A DNA stretch of 64,000 nt from Afipia sp. (lineage in GTDB: Bacteria; Pseudomonadota; Alphaproteobacteria; Rhizobiales; Xanthobacteraceae). The stretch spans positions 186,001 to 250,000 of the forward strand of contig JANQAK010000003.1 of NCBI GenBank assembly GCA_024707075.1, given 5' to 3'. Both the position numbers and the translations under genes were made by a program. The first letter of the stretch is position 1, and the number at the start of each line of letters is the position of its first letter. Below are positions 25,319 to 34,649 of the stretch, piece after piece. Under the pieces are notes generated by a model, which worked only from the letters and a program-made list of their open reading frames with translations, was not told the origin of the DNA and did not search any database.

Positions 25319-26006
25319 ATGTCGTGTGATGGAAGCGGCGTTGTCCGTGCCGACTTCCCCTTGCGCGGCATGGTTGTCTGCGCGGAGTGCGAAAAGCCCC
25401 TTACGGCCTGCTGGTCAACCAGCAAAACCGGCGCAAAGCACCCTTACTACATGTGCTTCGAGAAATCTTGCGAGCGCAACCGCAAATCCATCCGCCGCGA
25501 AAAAATCGAAACAGAATTCGCCTCGATGCTCCAAAAACTCACGCCAGAGCAATCAGCGGTCGGTCTTGCATATGAGTTGTTCAAGAACGCGTGGGCGCAA
25601 CGCATGGCGCAGGCGGAATTCTTTACCGCGCAATGCAAACGGGAAGCCGCTCGAGATCGAACGACAAGTGGAGGCATTGCTTGATAGAATTGTCGAAGCG
25701 GGCTCCGACACAATCATCGGCGCTTACGAGAAGCGTATCGCCACCCTTGAGCGACAAGCACTGGTTCTGCACGAAAAGTCGCAAAATTTCGCCAAGCCAC
25801 GCCAATCATTCGACGAGCTGTTCGAACTCGCGATCCGATTCCTTGGAAGTCCTTATAAGCTTTGGTCTTCTGGCAAAATCGATCAGCGGAACTTGGTATT
25901 CAGATTAGCTTTTGTGGAGCGTCCGCGCTACTGCGCGAAAAACGGATTTCGAACCCCAAAAACGAGCTTTCCGTTCAAAGCGTTAGAGTGTTTGGGAAAG
26001 CCTATT
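25319..26006 (+). pseudogene. remnant of a large serine recombinase (C-terminal part)
   Basis: The first frame encodes DFPLRGMVVCAECEKPLTACW and YYMCFEKSC, the zinc-ribbon of large serine recombinases. At about 25640-25660 the reading shifts by one base into EIERQVEALLDRIVEAGS, the family's coiled coil, and runs on to about 26006 before entering the tRNA. The catalytic serine domain is missing upstream. This is therefore a 5'-truncated, frameshifted relic of an earlier integrase, lying against tRNA-Ser. Confidence 0.75.
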
Positions 26007-26013
26007 AGAGAAA

Positions 26014-26103
26014 TGGCGGAAGGGGTGGGATTCGAACCCACGGTGCCCTTGCAGGCACGCCGGTTTTCAAGACCGGTGCCTTAAACCACTCGGCCACCCT
26101 TCC
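26014..26103 (-). tRNA. tRNA-Ser (anticodon UGA), CCA encoded
   Basis: Read on the minus strand, the gene begins GGAAGGGTGGCCGAGTGG. It has an anticodon stem CCGGT/ACCGG around loop CTTGAAA (anticodon TGA), the long variable arm of class II tRNAs (GTGCCTGCAAGGGCAC), a T-arm with GGTTCGAATCCC, and ends CCTTCC-G-CCA. All acceptor pairs are formed. The 3' end faces the mobile element, the usual polarity for integration sites. Confidence 0.95.
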
Positions 26104-26458
26104 AAGGCTTTGACACCGCTCTGCTGTTCAAACGATCCGGACGTCGAGGGACCGTTTTTTGCCCGATGCGGCTGGTGCGCCTCTTTATGGCAGCGGGGTG
26201 TGCTTCGTCAACGCGGACTCATTTTTGGTTCTGACAATCATCCCGCGCCCCGTAAAACCGCCGGAAGGGAGCGGATAGCGTGGATTATGAACAGGGGAGG
26301 CCGCAAACCCGGAAAAATCAATCTCCGGTTTACCACTCCGGCACCGGGCCTTTTTCGGCACGACAGCAATAGGTTAACGTCTGCAACGTATGAATGCGAG
26401 CGCGCGTCCAGGTGGTGCCCGGTAGGCAAGACGGCGCAAAAAGTGCTATTGGGGTTCT
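26104..26458. other. intergenic region between tRNA-Ser and rlpA
   Basis: About 355 bases with no frame that looks coding and no strong hairpin. It should contain the tRNA-Ser promoter (near 26104-26160, reading left) and the rlpA promoter. I could not pick a convincing -35/-10 pair. Confidence 0.4.
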
Positions 26459-27388
26459 ATGGGGATTTGCGTCACTGAATCTGGCGGGGCGGTCGCGCGC
26501 ATGGCCATGGCGGGAGCCTTGTGCCTGCTGGTCGCCAATTGCTCTGCGTCGAATAAGTTCTCCAGCCGCGTCGATCCGAAATACGGCGTCTCCAGCAGCC
26601 CCCGCGTGGTCGATTTCAACGAGCCCGTCCCCAAGGGCGGCGGCACCTACCGCGTCGGCAAGCCCTATGTGGTGGCTGGCCGCACCTACGTTCCGGAAGA
26701 AGACCCGAATTACCGCGCTGAAGGACTCGCGTCCTGGTACGGCGACGCCTTCCACGGCCGCCTGACCGCCAATGGCGAGGTGTTCGACATGACTTCGCTT
26801 ACGGCGGCGCATCCGACGCTGCCGCTGCCGAGCTACGCTCGCGTCACCAATCTGGCCAACGGCAAATCCGTCATCGTGCGCGTCAACGATCGAGGCCCGT
26901 ATCATGGCAACCGCCTGATCGACGTGTCCAACACCGCGGCCAAGCTGCTTGAGTTTCGCGACAACGGCATCGGCCGCGTGCGCGTCGAATATGTCGGGCG
27001 AGCGCCGCTTGAAGGATCGGATGATCGCCAGTTGATGGCAACACTGCGGACAGGCGTGCCTGCGCCCGTGCCATCAACGGTCCGGATTGCATCTGCAAAT
27101 GCCTTCATTCCCGAGCTGCCGCCATCGCGCGGGGTGGTGCGGGGAGATATTCCATTGCCCAGCGGGCGTCCCTATACGCTCGGCCATACGGCGGACGACG
27201 TAGCTACGGGCTCATCGGAAGTCTCGGCCTCCGCGCGCAATACGCGTCCCGGGGGACGGCGTTTTGAGCGGAGCACGTCTGCTGACACCGAGGTCGCCGA
27301 GGAAGCTCCTGCGATGACGCGGCCGGTGGCAGCCTATGCACCGCGCGACAACAGCATCAACCTGATGTCAGGCCGCGGCCTGTACTGA
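26459..27388 (+). CDS. rlpA: RlpA family septal lipoprotein
   Basis: This 309-residue protein has a lipoprotein signal with lipobox LVANC (Cys about residue 28). A double-psi beta-barrel (about residues 79-165) reads GLASWYGDAFHGRLTANGEVFDM through VRVNDRGPY. The C-terminal part is low-complexity and lacks the peptidoglycan-binding SPOR domain of the Pseudomonas protein. RlpA proteins are outer-membrane lipoproteins acting as lytic transglycosylases on denuded septal glycan. The start at 26459 lengthens the signal; ATG at 26501 would give a more usual lipoprotein N-terminus. Confidence 0.85.
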   Translation: MGICVTESGGAVARMAMAGALCLLVANCSASNKFSSRVDPKYGVSSSPRVVDFNEPVPKGGGTYRVGKPYVVAGRTYVPEEDPNYRAEGLASWYGDAFHGRLTANGEVFDMTSLTAAHPTLPLPSYARVTNLANGKSVIVRVNDRGPYHGNRLIDVSNTAAKLLEFRDNGIGRVRVEYVGRAPLEGSDDRQLMATLRTGVPAPVPSTVRIASANAFIPELPPSRGVVRGDIPLPSGRPYTLGHTADDVATGSSEVSASARNTRPGGRRFERSTSADTEVAEEAPAMTRPVAAYAPRDNSINLMSGRGLY

Positions 27389-27390
27389 GT

Positions 27391-28329
27391 TTAGCCCTTC
27401 ACGCTGTTCAGGAACTCGACCAGCGCCGCATTCACCTCATCAGGCCGCTCCTGCTGAATCCAGTGACCGGCACCCTCGATAATCAGCTTGCACTTCAGGT
27501 TAGGCAATACGCGCTCCATCTCGCTGACGCGCTTGCCGCCGAGAATGCTGGTCACGACAGAGTCGTTCGCGCCGGCAATGAAGATTGAGGGTTGATGGAT
27601 TTTGGCGCCCTGCCAGGGAGCGGTCAGCTCCCAGTTGCGATCAATGTTGCGATACCAGTTCAGGCCGCCACGAAATCCGGTGCGCCGGTAGGTTTCGACA
27701 ACATACGCGTGATCCGCAGGGCTGATCCAGTCCGGCAGTGTACGTTCGATCGCCGGATCGCCGAGAAATCCGAACCCGTCCTTCAGGTATAGCGACGTAT
27801 CCACGCCGAAGCTCACGGCGCGCATGGTGAAATCAACGTCGCATTCGAACTCGGCTTCCGCGACGCCAGGCGTCTGGAAATACTGCCAGTAGAAGTTGGT
27901 AATCCCGCTCTTTGCCAGCGTCTCCATCGGGCGCTCGCGGCCCCGCCACGGCGGTGCGACGCTCAGGCCGCCGACGGCGGTGAAAATGTCGGGCCTGAAC
28001 AGGGAGGCATGCCAGGCGACCGGCGCGCCCCAGTCGTGGCCGATGATGATCGCCTTGGTTTTGCCCAACGCCGCGACGAGGGCGACCATGTCGCCGACCA
28101 GATCGAAGATGGAATAGGAATCCACGCTTTCCGGCGCCGAGGTACGCCCGAATCCTCGCATGTCGGGCGCGACCACATGGAAACCGGCGGCGGCAAGGGC
28201 CGGAAGCTGATGCCGCCAGGAATGCGACAGTTCCGGCCAGCCGTGGCAGAGCAGCACCAGCGGTCCGGAGCCTTGTTCGGTCACAAAAATCTCGATGCCA
28301 TTGGCTGAGATCATTCGCGATGACGACAT
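27391..28329 (-). CDS. alpha/beta hydrolase, epoxide hydrolase-like
   Basis: This 312-residue protein shows the epoxide hydrolase pattern: oxyanion motif HGWP (29-32), nucleophile elbow GHDWGA with Asp99, a cap domain with tyrosines (FYWQYF, YRRTGFRGGLNWY), then acid (AGANDSVV) and base (GAGHWIQQE). It would open epoxides, or a related haloacid-type substrate, via an aspartyl-ester intermediate in the cytoplasm. It is convergent with rlpA, two bases between stops, and divergent from the carboxypeptidase gene. The natural substrate is unknown. Confidence 0.88.
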   Translation of the reverse strand: MSSSRMISANGIEIFVTEQGSGPLVLLCHGWPELSHSWRHQLPALAAAGFHVVAPDMRGFGRTSAPESVDSYSIFDLVGDMVALVAALGKTKAIIIGHDWGAPVAWHASLFRPDIFTAVGGLSVAPPWRGRERPMETLAKSGITNFYWQYFQTPGVAEAEFECDVDFTMRAVSFGVDTSLYLKDGFGFLGDPAIERTLPDWISPADHAYVVETYRRTGFRGGLNWYRNIDRNWELTAPWQGAKIHQPSIFIAGANDSVVTSILGGKRVSEMERVLPNLKCKLIIEGAGHWIQQERPDEVNAALVEFLNSVKG

Positions 28330-28430
28330 CGATTTTCTGCCTTTTTTAGGGGTTCTAAGGGATGTGTAGCCAGCGGCACGTTGTTTGGTACCAGTCCAAC
28401 TGATACAAGACGACCCTCAGGAATCTCAGC

Positions 28431-29678
28431 ATGGCAGCCATTCAAACAGCACCCCGGTTTCGCGGGCGTCCGAGCGGGCGGCTTTGGCGCGTCTGTGCTG
28501 CGGTCCTGATCGGCAGCATCGCATTGGGTGCGGCTCATGCCGCCAACAACAGCGTGCAGGGTGCGAAGAAGGACGATGGCTACGACACCGATGCGCCGAC
28601 CGCGATCCTGATCGAGGCGAAATCCGGCAGCATCCTGTTCGAAAAGAACGCCGACGAGCTTCGTGCACCATCGAGCATGATGAAGCTGATGACGGCCGAA
28701 GTCGTCTTCGATGCGATCATGAAGGGCGAGATCAAGCTCAACGATGAATTCAAGATCAGCGAAAACACCTGGCGCAAGGGCGGCGCGCCGTCCGGCGGCT
28801 CGACCATGTTCGCTGCGATCAACAGCCGCGTCAGCGTCGACGATCTGCTGCACGGCGCGCTGATCCAGAGCGGCAACGATTCCTGCATGGCGCTGGCCGA
28901 AGGCTTGTCGACCACCGAAGCCGCCTTCGCCGAGCGGATGACCAAGCGCGCGCGCGAACTCGGCCTGACGAAATCAACTTTCGCCAATTCCAACGGCCTG
29001 CCGGACCCTGGCAACAAGATGACCGTGCGTGAACTCGGTATGCTCGCACGCCACATCATCCTGACCTATCCGGACTTCTACAAGCTGTTCAACGAACGCG
29101 AGTTCACCTGGAACAAGATCCGCCAGCAGAATCGCAATCCGCTGCTGACGATGCTGGAAGGCGCCGACGGTCTGAAGACCGGCTACACCAAGGAGGGCGG
29201 CTATGGGATGGTCGGCTCTGCCGTGCAGAACGGCCTGCGGCTGATCGTGGTCGTTAACGGTCTCGAAGACTCCGACGACCGCGCGGCCGAGGCCAAGAAG
29301 CTGCTGGAATGGGGCTTCCGCAATTTCGAGGCGCGGACGCTGTTTGCGGCCGATCAGACTGTCGGCTACGCGCGGGTGTTTGGCGGCGAAAGCCGCTCCG
29401 TCAAACTGGCAAGCCCCGAGCCGATCAAGGTGATGTTGCAGCGGAACGGCAACGACAAGCTGGTCGCCCGCATCGTCTATACCGGGCCGGTGCGTGCGCC
29501 GGTTGAACCGGGGCAGCGTATCGGCGTGCTGAAAGTCTGGCGCGGCAGCAACATCGCGCTGGAATCTCCGCTGGTGGCGGCGGAAGCCGTCGCAACCGGC
29601 TCGACGACCCGCCGCGCGCTCGACGGTGCCAGTGAACTCGTCATCGGGCTTTTCCGCGCCGGCGCAGAGAAACTGTGA
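28431..29678 (+). CDS. dacC: D-alanyl-D-alanine carboxypeptidase (PBP5/6 type)
   Basis: This 415-residue protein has a signal peptide ending near residue 37 (AHA). The penicillin-binding motifs are SMMK (Ser82-Lys85), SGN (147-149) and KTG (249-251). A C-terminal PBP5_C beta domain and an amphipathic end helix (ELVIGLFRAGAEKL) follow, which anchors such enzymes on the periplasmic face of the membrane. It trims the terminal D-Ala from peptidoglycan pentapeptides. The thymidylate kinase gene starts two bases after its stop, so they share a transcript. Confidence 0.92.
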   Translation: MAAIQTAPRFRGRPSGRLWRVCAAVLIGSIALGAAHAANNSVQGAKKDDGYDTDAPTAILIEAKSGSILFEKNADELRAPSSMMKLMTAEVVFDAIMKGEIKLNDEFKISENTWRKGGAPSGGSTMFAAINSRVSVDDLLHGALIQSGNDSCMALAEGLSTTEAAFAERMTKRARELGLTKSTFANSNGLPDPGNKMTVRELGMLARHIILTYPDFYKLFNEREFTWNKIRQQNRNPLLTMLEGADGLKTGYTKEGGYGMVGSAVQNGLRLIVVVNGLEDSDDRAAEAKKLLEWGFRNFEARTLFAADQTVGYARVFGGESRSVKLASPEPIKVMLQRNGNDKLVARIVYTGPVRAPVEPGQRIGVLKVWRGSNIALESPLVAAEAVATGSTTRRALDGASELVIGLFRAGAEKL

Positions 29679-29679
29679 C

Positions 29680-30372
29680 ATGAACGAAGCCCCCAAGGCC
29701 CGGAAGCCCGTCCGGGGCCGTTTCATCACTTTCGAAGGCGGCGAGGGCTCCGGCAAGTCCACGCAAATCCAGATGCTGGCGGAGCGATTGAACGCGGCCA
29801 AGCTGCGCACCATCACCACGCGCGAGCCCGGCGGATCGGCGGGCGCCGAGATCGTGCGGCATCTGCTGTTGTCCGGCATGGGCAAGATGTTCGGCCCGGA
29901 GACGGAATCGCTGCTGTTCGCGGCGGCGCGCGACGACCACGTCGCTCAGGTCATTCTCCCGGCGTTGGATCAGGGAACGTGGGTGCTGTGCGACCGTTTC
30001 ACGGATTCGACGCGCGTCTATCAGGGCGAGTTGGGAAAGGTCGATCCCAAGCTGATTCGGGCGATGGAGCGCGTCACCATCGGTAATCTCAAGCCGGACC
30101 TCACCATCATTCTCGACGTTCCGGTCGCGGTCGGCATGGAGCGCGCCATGAAGCGGCGAGGGACGGCGCTTCCGGATCGGTTTGAAGGAGAGAGTGTGAG
30201 CTTTCATGAGAAGCTGCGCGAGGCCTATCGCCGGATCGCCGAAAACGATCCGCAGCGCTGTGCGCTTATCGACGCCAATGCCGATCCCAAGATCGTCGCC
30301 GAGCGGGTCTGGAAAGCCTTGCGCGATCACTTGTTCTCCGTAGCTGTCACGCGTGAGACCACCAAGGCATGA
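29680..30372 (+). CDS. tmk: thymidylate kinase
   Basis: This 230-residue protein has P-loop GGEGSGKST (20-28), the dTMP-binding segment TREPGGS, DRFTDSTRVYQGE and LID region KRRGTALPDRFEGE. It phosphorylates dTMP to dTDP. The start ATG lies one base after the dacC stop; a longer frame upstream overlaps dacC and is unlikely. It overlaps holB by four bases. The tmk-holB pairing is common and couples DNA-precursor supply with replication genes. Confidence 0.95.
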   Translation: MNEAPKARKPVRGRFITFEGGEGSGKSTQIQMLAERLNAAKLRTITTREPGGSAGAEIVRHLLLSGMGKMFGPETESLLFAAARDDHVAQVILPALDQGTWVLCDRFTDSTRVYQGELGKVDPKLIRAMERVTIGNLKPDLTIILDVPVAVGMERAMKRRGTALPDRFEGESVSFHEKLREAYRRIAENDPQRCALIDANADPKIVAERVWKALRDHLFSVAVTRETTKA

Positions 30373-31412
30373 ACGCGCGTAACGCTGAACCCGAAGTTGC
30401 TGTACGCGCCCCGCGCGAAACCACCGCGCTGTTCGGTCATCGTGAGGCCGAGCAGACTTTGCTGAACGCCTATCGTAGCGGTCGCATCCCGCACGCGTGG
30501 CTGATCGGCGGTGCGCAGGGCATTGGCAAGGCGACGCTGGCCTACCGCATGGCGCGGTTCGTGCTAGCGCATCCCGATCCGTCGGCGCGAGCCGTGCAGG
30601 ATGCCGATACCCTGTATGTCGATGAGGATCATCCCGTCGCGCGTCAGGTGGCGGGCGGAAGCCACGGCGGCCTGCTGACCCTGGAACGCACCGTCAACGA
30701 CAAGGGCGCCATGCGCACCGTGATCACTGTGGACGAGTCGCGCGAGACCATCGGGTTCTTCGGCTCGACGGCGGCATCTGTCGGCGGCTGGCGGGTCTGC
30801 GTGGTCGATACCGTCGATGAACTCAACGCCAACGCCTCCAACGCGCTCTTGAAAATTCTCGAGGAGCCGCCGGCGCGTTCGCTGTTCCTGCTCATCAGTC
30901 ACGCGCCCGCACGCGTGCTGGCGACGATCCAGTCGCGTTGCCGGAAATTGCCGTTGCGGCCCCTGGAGACCGATGACGTCATTCGTGCGGCGGCGGAAGC
31001 GGCCGGAAAGGATCGCAACGATCCGGCGCTGCGCGATGCGGCGGACCCCTCGGAGGGGAGTGTATCGCGTGCCCTGACGTTGGTCAGTGGCCAGTCGCTC
31101 GGGCTGCATCAGCGCACGCTCGACCTGCTGAACAGGCTGCCGCAGCTCGATCAGCGCGCCCTTCATGCCCTCGGCGATGCACTTCCGCTCAATGACCGCG
31201 TCGGGCTGAAGGCGTTTGTCGATACCGTGGACCGCTGGCTGACGGGACACCTGCATGCACCGGACGCAGGCGCAAACCTGCCGCGCCTTGCACGGCTTGC
31301 CGAGGTATGGGAAAAGATCAACCGTGCCGCGCGCGAGACGGAAGGCTTCAATCTGGAGCGAAAACCGTTGGTTTTCTCGGTATTTGGCATGCTCGCCGAG
31401 GCCACGCGCTGA
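30369..31412 (+). CDS. holB: DNA polymerase III subunit delta prime
   Basis: This 347-residue AAA+ clamp-loader subunit has GAQGIGKATLAYRMARFVL (Walker A region), the sensor-type segment VDTVDELNANASNALLKILEEPP and the SRC motif (IQSRCRK). The zinc-binding cysteines of E. coli delta prime are absent, as in many alphaproteobacterial forms. It overlaps tmk (ATGA) and is followed 80 bases later by metG, an arrangement conserved in Hyphomicrobiales. Confidence 0.93.
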   Translation: MNARNAEPEVAVRAPRETTALFGHREAEQTLLNAYRSGRIPHAWLIGGAQGIGKATLAYRMARFVLAHPDPSARAVQDADTLYVDEDHPVARQVAGGSHGGLLTLERTVNDKGAMRTVITVDESRETIGFFGSTAASVGGWRVCVVDTVDELNANASNALLKILEEPPARSLFLLISHAPARVLATIQSRCRKLPLRPLETDDVIRAAAEAAGKDRNDPALRDAADPSEGSVSRALTLVSGQSLGLHQRTLDLLNRLPQLDQRALHALGDALPLNDRVGLKAFVDTVDRWLTGHLHAPDAGANLPRLARLAEVWEKINRAARETEGFNLERKPLVFSVFGMLAEATR

Positions 31413-31492
31413 TCCCGGATTCAGGCGCAGGAATGGCACAATCGACGTTTACGGAAAGGCCTTCGCAACCATTGCGATTGCAAAAGTAACCT

Positions 31493-33049
31493 ATGTCCCG
31501 TCAGACCTTTTACATCACCACAGCGATCGCTTATCCGAACGGCGTTCCGCATATCGGCCACGCCTATGAGGCGATTGCGACCGATGCGCTGGCGCGTTTC
31601 CAGCGCCTCGACGGCAAGGATGTGTTCTTCCTGACCGGCACCGATGAGCACGGCCAGAAAATGGTTCAGACGGCGCAGAAGGAAAACATGACGCCGATGG
31701 ACCTTGCGACGCGCAACGCCGCGCGTTTCAAGGAGATGGATCAGCGGCTCAACGTTTCCTACGATCGCTTCATCCGCACCTCTGAAAAGCAGCATCACGA
31801 GTCGACCCAGGAAATCTGGAAACGGATGGCCGCGAACGGCGACATCTATCTCGACAGCTACGCCGGATGGTACTCGGTGCGTGATGAAGCCTATTACGCC
31901 GAGGACGAAACCGTCGTCGGCGAGGACAAGGTGCGCCGTGGTCCGCAGGGCACGCCGGTCGAATGGGTCGAGGAGAAGAGCTATTTCTTCAAGCTCTCGG
32001 CCTATCAGGACAAGCTGCTCGCGCTTTACGAGAACCAGCCCGACTTCATCGGCCCGGACTCGCGCAAGAATGAAGTCATCAGCTTTGTTAAAAGCGGACT
32101 GAAGGATCTGTCGATTTCGCGCACCACGTTCGACTGGGGCGTCAAGGTGCCCGGTGCTGAAGAGCATGTGATGTATGTTTGGGTCGATGCGCTGACCAAC
32201 TACATTACCGGGGTGGGCTTTCCGGACGAGAGCGATAAGAACTGGCGCTACTGGCCGGCGGACGTCCACATTATCGGCAAGGACATCATCCGCTTCCACG
32301 CAGTGTACTGGCCCGCCTTCCTGATGTCGGCCGGCATTCCGGTGCAGAAGCGCGTGTTTGCTCACGGCTTCCTGTTCAACCGCGGCGAGAAAATGTCGAA
32401 GTCGGTCGGCAACGTGGTCGATCCGTTCAATCTCGCGGACGAGTATGGCGTCGATCAGTTGCGCTATTTCTTCCTGCGCGAAGTGCCGTTCGGACAGGAC
32501 GGCAACTACAATCATGAAGCCATCGTGGCGCGCACCAACGCCGATCTCGCCAACGATCTCGGCAATCTGGCGCAGCGCTCGCTGTCGATGATCGGCAAGC
32601 AATATGGCGGTGTGCTGCCGGAACCGGGTGCATTCAGCGATAGCGACAAGGCCATTCTCGCGATGGCCGACGGCATGTTAGAGCAGGCGCGCACCGCCAT
32701 GGGTACGCAACAGATACATCATGCACTCAATGCGGTCTGGGCCGTCGTCGCCGAAGCCAACCGTTATTTTGCGGGCGAAGCGCCGTGGGCGCTGGCGAAG
32801 ACCGATCCGTCGCGCCAGAAGACGGTGCTGTACGTTACCGCCGAAGTCGTCCGTCAGATTGCGATTCTTGCGCAACCGGCGATGCCGGAGGCCTGCGCCA
32901 AGCTGCTCGACATTCTTGGCATCGCGCAGGATGCGCGTGACTTTGCGGCGCTCGCAACCCGGATCAAGGGCGGCACGCAACTGCCGCCGCCTGCGCCGAT
33001 TTTCCCGCGTTACATCGAACCCACGGAAGCCAAGCCGGTTAAAGCCTGA
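31493..33049 (+). CDS. metG: methionyl-tRNA synthetase
   Basis: This 518-residue class I synthetase has the HIGH motif as HIGH (20-23) and KMSKS at about residue 300. The connective region ([14 protein letters not shown]) lacks zinc-knuckle cysteines. The C-terminal tRNA-binding dimerization domain is absent, giving the short form. It charges initiator and elongator tRNA-Met. Its stop overlaps the ATG of the TatD gene by one base. Confidence 0.95.
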   Translation: MSRQTFYITTAIAYPNGVPHIGHAYEAIATDALARFQRLDGKDVFFLTGTDEHGQKMVQTAQKENMTPMDLATRNAARFKEMDQRLNVSYDRFIRTSEKQHHESTQEIWKRMAANGDIYLDSYAGWYSVRDEAYYAEDETVVGEDKVRRGPQGTPVEWVEEKSYFFKLSAYQDKLLALYENQPDFIGPDSRKNEVISFVKSGLKDLSISRTTFDWGVKVPGAEEHVMYVWVDALTNYITGVGFPDESDKNWRYWPADVHIIGKDIIRFHAVYWPAFLMSAGIPVQKRVFAHGFLFNRGEKMSKSVGNVVDPFNLADEYGVDQLRYFFLREVPFGQDGNYNHEAIVARTNADLANDLGNLAQRSLSMIGKQYGGVLPEPGAFSDSDKAILAMADGMLEQARTAMGTQQIHHALNAVWAVVAEANRYFAGEAPWALAKTDPSRQKTVLYVTAEVVRQIAILAQPAMPEACAKLLDILGIAQDARDFAALATRIKGGTQLPPPAPIFPRYIEPTEAKPVKA

Positions 33050-33843
33050 TGCTCGTCGACAGCCACTGCCATCTCGATTTTCCGGACTTCGCCGACGATC
33101 TTGACGCGATCGTGTCTCGTGCCGAAGCTGCTGGCGTGGGCCGCATGGTCACGATCTCAACGCGGGTGCGCCGGATCGATGCATTGCTGGCGATCACCGC
33201 GCGGTTTCCGAATGTCTATTGCTCGGTGGGCACCCATCCAGGTCAGGCTGTCGAGGAAGACGGCATCACCTCCGACGAACTGATTGCGCTCACGAAGCAT
33301 CCCAAGGTGGTGGCGCTGGGCGAGGCGGGGCTGGACAATTTCTACAAGGACGGATCGCCGGAAGCGCAGGAGCGGGGCTTTCGCGCCCATATCGCGGCGG
33401 CGCGTGCGACGGGATTGCCGCTGGTGATCCACACCCGCGAGGCGGATGAAGCCTGCGGCCGCATTCTCGACGACGAGATGGCAAAAGGCCCGTTCAAGGC
33501 GGTGCTGCATTGCTACACGGGCGGGCGCGAGCTTGCGATGAAGGCCATCGGGCTTGGCCTTTCGATCTCCTTCACCGGCATCCTGACGTTCAAGAATTCG
33601 CAGGCGATCCGCGACATCGCTGCCGAATTGCCGGCGGACCGCATCATGGTGGAAACCGACGCACCTTATCTCGCGCCGGGCAAATTCCGCGGCAAGCGCA
33701 ACGAGCCGTCCTTTGTGGTCGAGACCGCGAAGGTGCTGGCGGACACGCGCGGCGTGTCGCTTGAGGAGATCGCGCAGCAGACCACGGAAAACTTCTTCCG
33801 GCTGTTCGACAAGGTGCCGCGCCCGGACGCGAAAGCCGCATGA
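33049..33843 (+). CDS. tatD: TatD family metal-dependent hydrolase/DNase
   Basis: This 264-residue TIM-barrel protein has the metal motif DSHCHLDF at the N-terminus. GEAGLDNF, VIHTREADE, LHCYTGG and METDAPYLAP are all at the expected spacing. TatD enzymes are 3'-5' exonucleases or quality-control nucleases. The genes before (metG) and after (MBL hydrolase) overlap it by one and four bases, so all three are co-translated. Confidence 0.93.
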   Translation: MLVDSHCHLDFPDFADDLDAIVSRAEAAGVGRMVTISTRVRRIDALLAITARFPNVYCSVGTHPGQAVEEDGITSDELIALTKHPKVVALGEAGLDNFYKDGSPEAQERGFRAHIAAARATGLPLVIHTREADEACGRILDDEMAKGPFKAVLHCYTGGRELAMKAIGLGLSISFTGILTFKNSQAIRDIAAELPADRIMVETDAPYLAPGKFRGKRNEPSFVVETAKVLADTRGVSLEEIAQQTTENFFRLFDKVPRPDAKAA

Positions 33844-34640
33844 CAGTGACGCTGACGATACTCGGCTCCGGATCGTCCGCCGGGGTGCCACGCCCGGCGC
33901 TTGGCTGGGGCGCATGCGATCCGAACAATCCCAAGAACCGCCGCCGCCGCTGTTCACTGCTGGCCGAGAAGGCAGGAACGAACGGCATCACGCGCGTGCT
34001 GATCGACACCTCGCCGGACCTGCGCGAGCAATTGATCGACGCCAATGTCGATCATCTCAACGCGGTGTTTCTCACTCATGAACACGCCGACCAGACCCAC
34101 GGCATCGACGACCTGCGCTCCGTGGTGATGCACCAGCGCAAGCGGATTCCGGTCTATCTCAACAGATCGACCGGCAAGGATATTCTCACACGTTTCGCTT
34201 ACTGCTTCGAGCAGGCTCCGGGCAGCGATTATCCGGCGATCCTCGAGAAGCGTTCGATCGAGGCCGGCGAAACCGAAACCATCGAGGGGAAGGGCGGCTC
34301 CCTCGCCCTGACCGCCTTCCTGGTTCAGCATGGCAACATTCCGGCGCTCGGCTATCGCATCGGCGATGCCGCCTACACGCCGGACCTTCACGATATCCCG
34401 GAGGAAAGCTGGTCCACGCTGGAAAATCTCGATCTGTGGATCATCGACGCGTTGCGCTATGCGCCGCATTCGAGCCACTTCAACGTCGACGATGCGCTGG
34501 CGTGGATCAACAAGTTCAAGCCGCGCCGCGCGGTGCTGACCAACCTGCATTCCGACCTCGATTACGAGGAACTGCGTGGAAAATTACCGGATGGTGTTGT
34601 GCCGGGTTTTGACGGCATGCGGCTGGCGGTGAAGGCATAG
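33840..34640 (+). CDS. MBL-fold hydrolase, PhnP-like
   Basis: This 266-residue metallo-beta-lactamase-fold protein has SGSSAGVPRP near the N-terminus, metal motif HEHADQTHGIDD and later metal ligands in QHGNIPALGYRIGD and NLHSDLDYEEL. It belongs to the family that includes PhnP cyclic-ribose phosphodiesterase. In alphaproteobacteria this gene regularly follows metG-tatD, which argues for a housekeeping role. The exact substrate is unknown. Confidence 0.87.
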   Translation: MTVTLTILGSGSSAGVPRPALGWGACDPNNPKNRRRRCSLLAEKAGTNGITRVLIDTSPDLREQLIDANVDHLNAVFLTHEHADQTHGIDDLRSVVMHQRKRIPVYLNRSTGKDILTRFAYCFEQAPGSDYPAILEKRSIEAGETETIEGKGGSLALTAFLVQHGNIPALGYRIGDAAYTPDLHDIPEESWSTLENLDLWIIDALRYAPHSSHFNVDDALAWINKFKPRRAVLTNLHSDLDYEELRGKLPDGVVPGFDGMRLAVKA

Positions 34641-34649
34641 TTGGTGCGT

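Noticed and set aside
25979-26084. Protein-like extension EMAEGVGFEPTVPLQARRFSRPVP
   Set aside because: This is the well-known artefact of translating a tRNA-Ser gene; the stretch is the tRNA.
31413-31492. A riboswitch or T-box-like leader before metG
   Set aside because: Only 80 bases separate it from holB, with no stable structure or anti-terminator pair visible, and T-boxes are not expected in this group.
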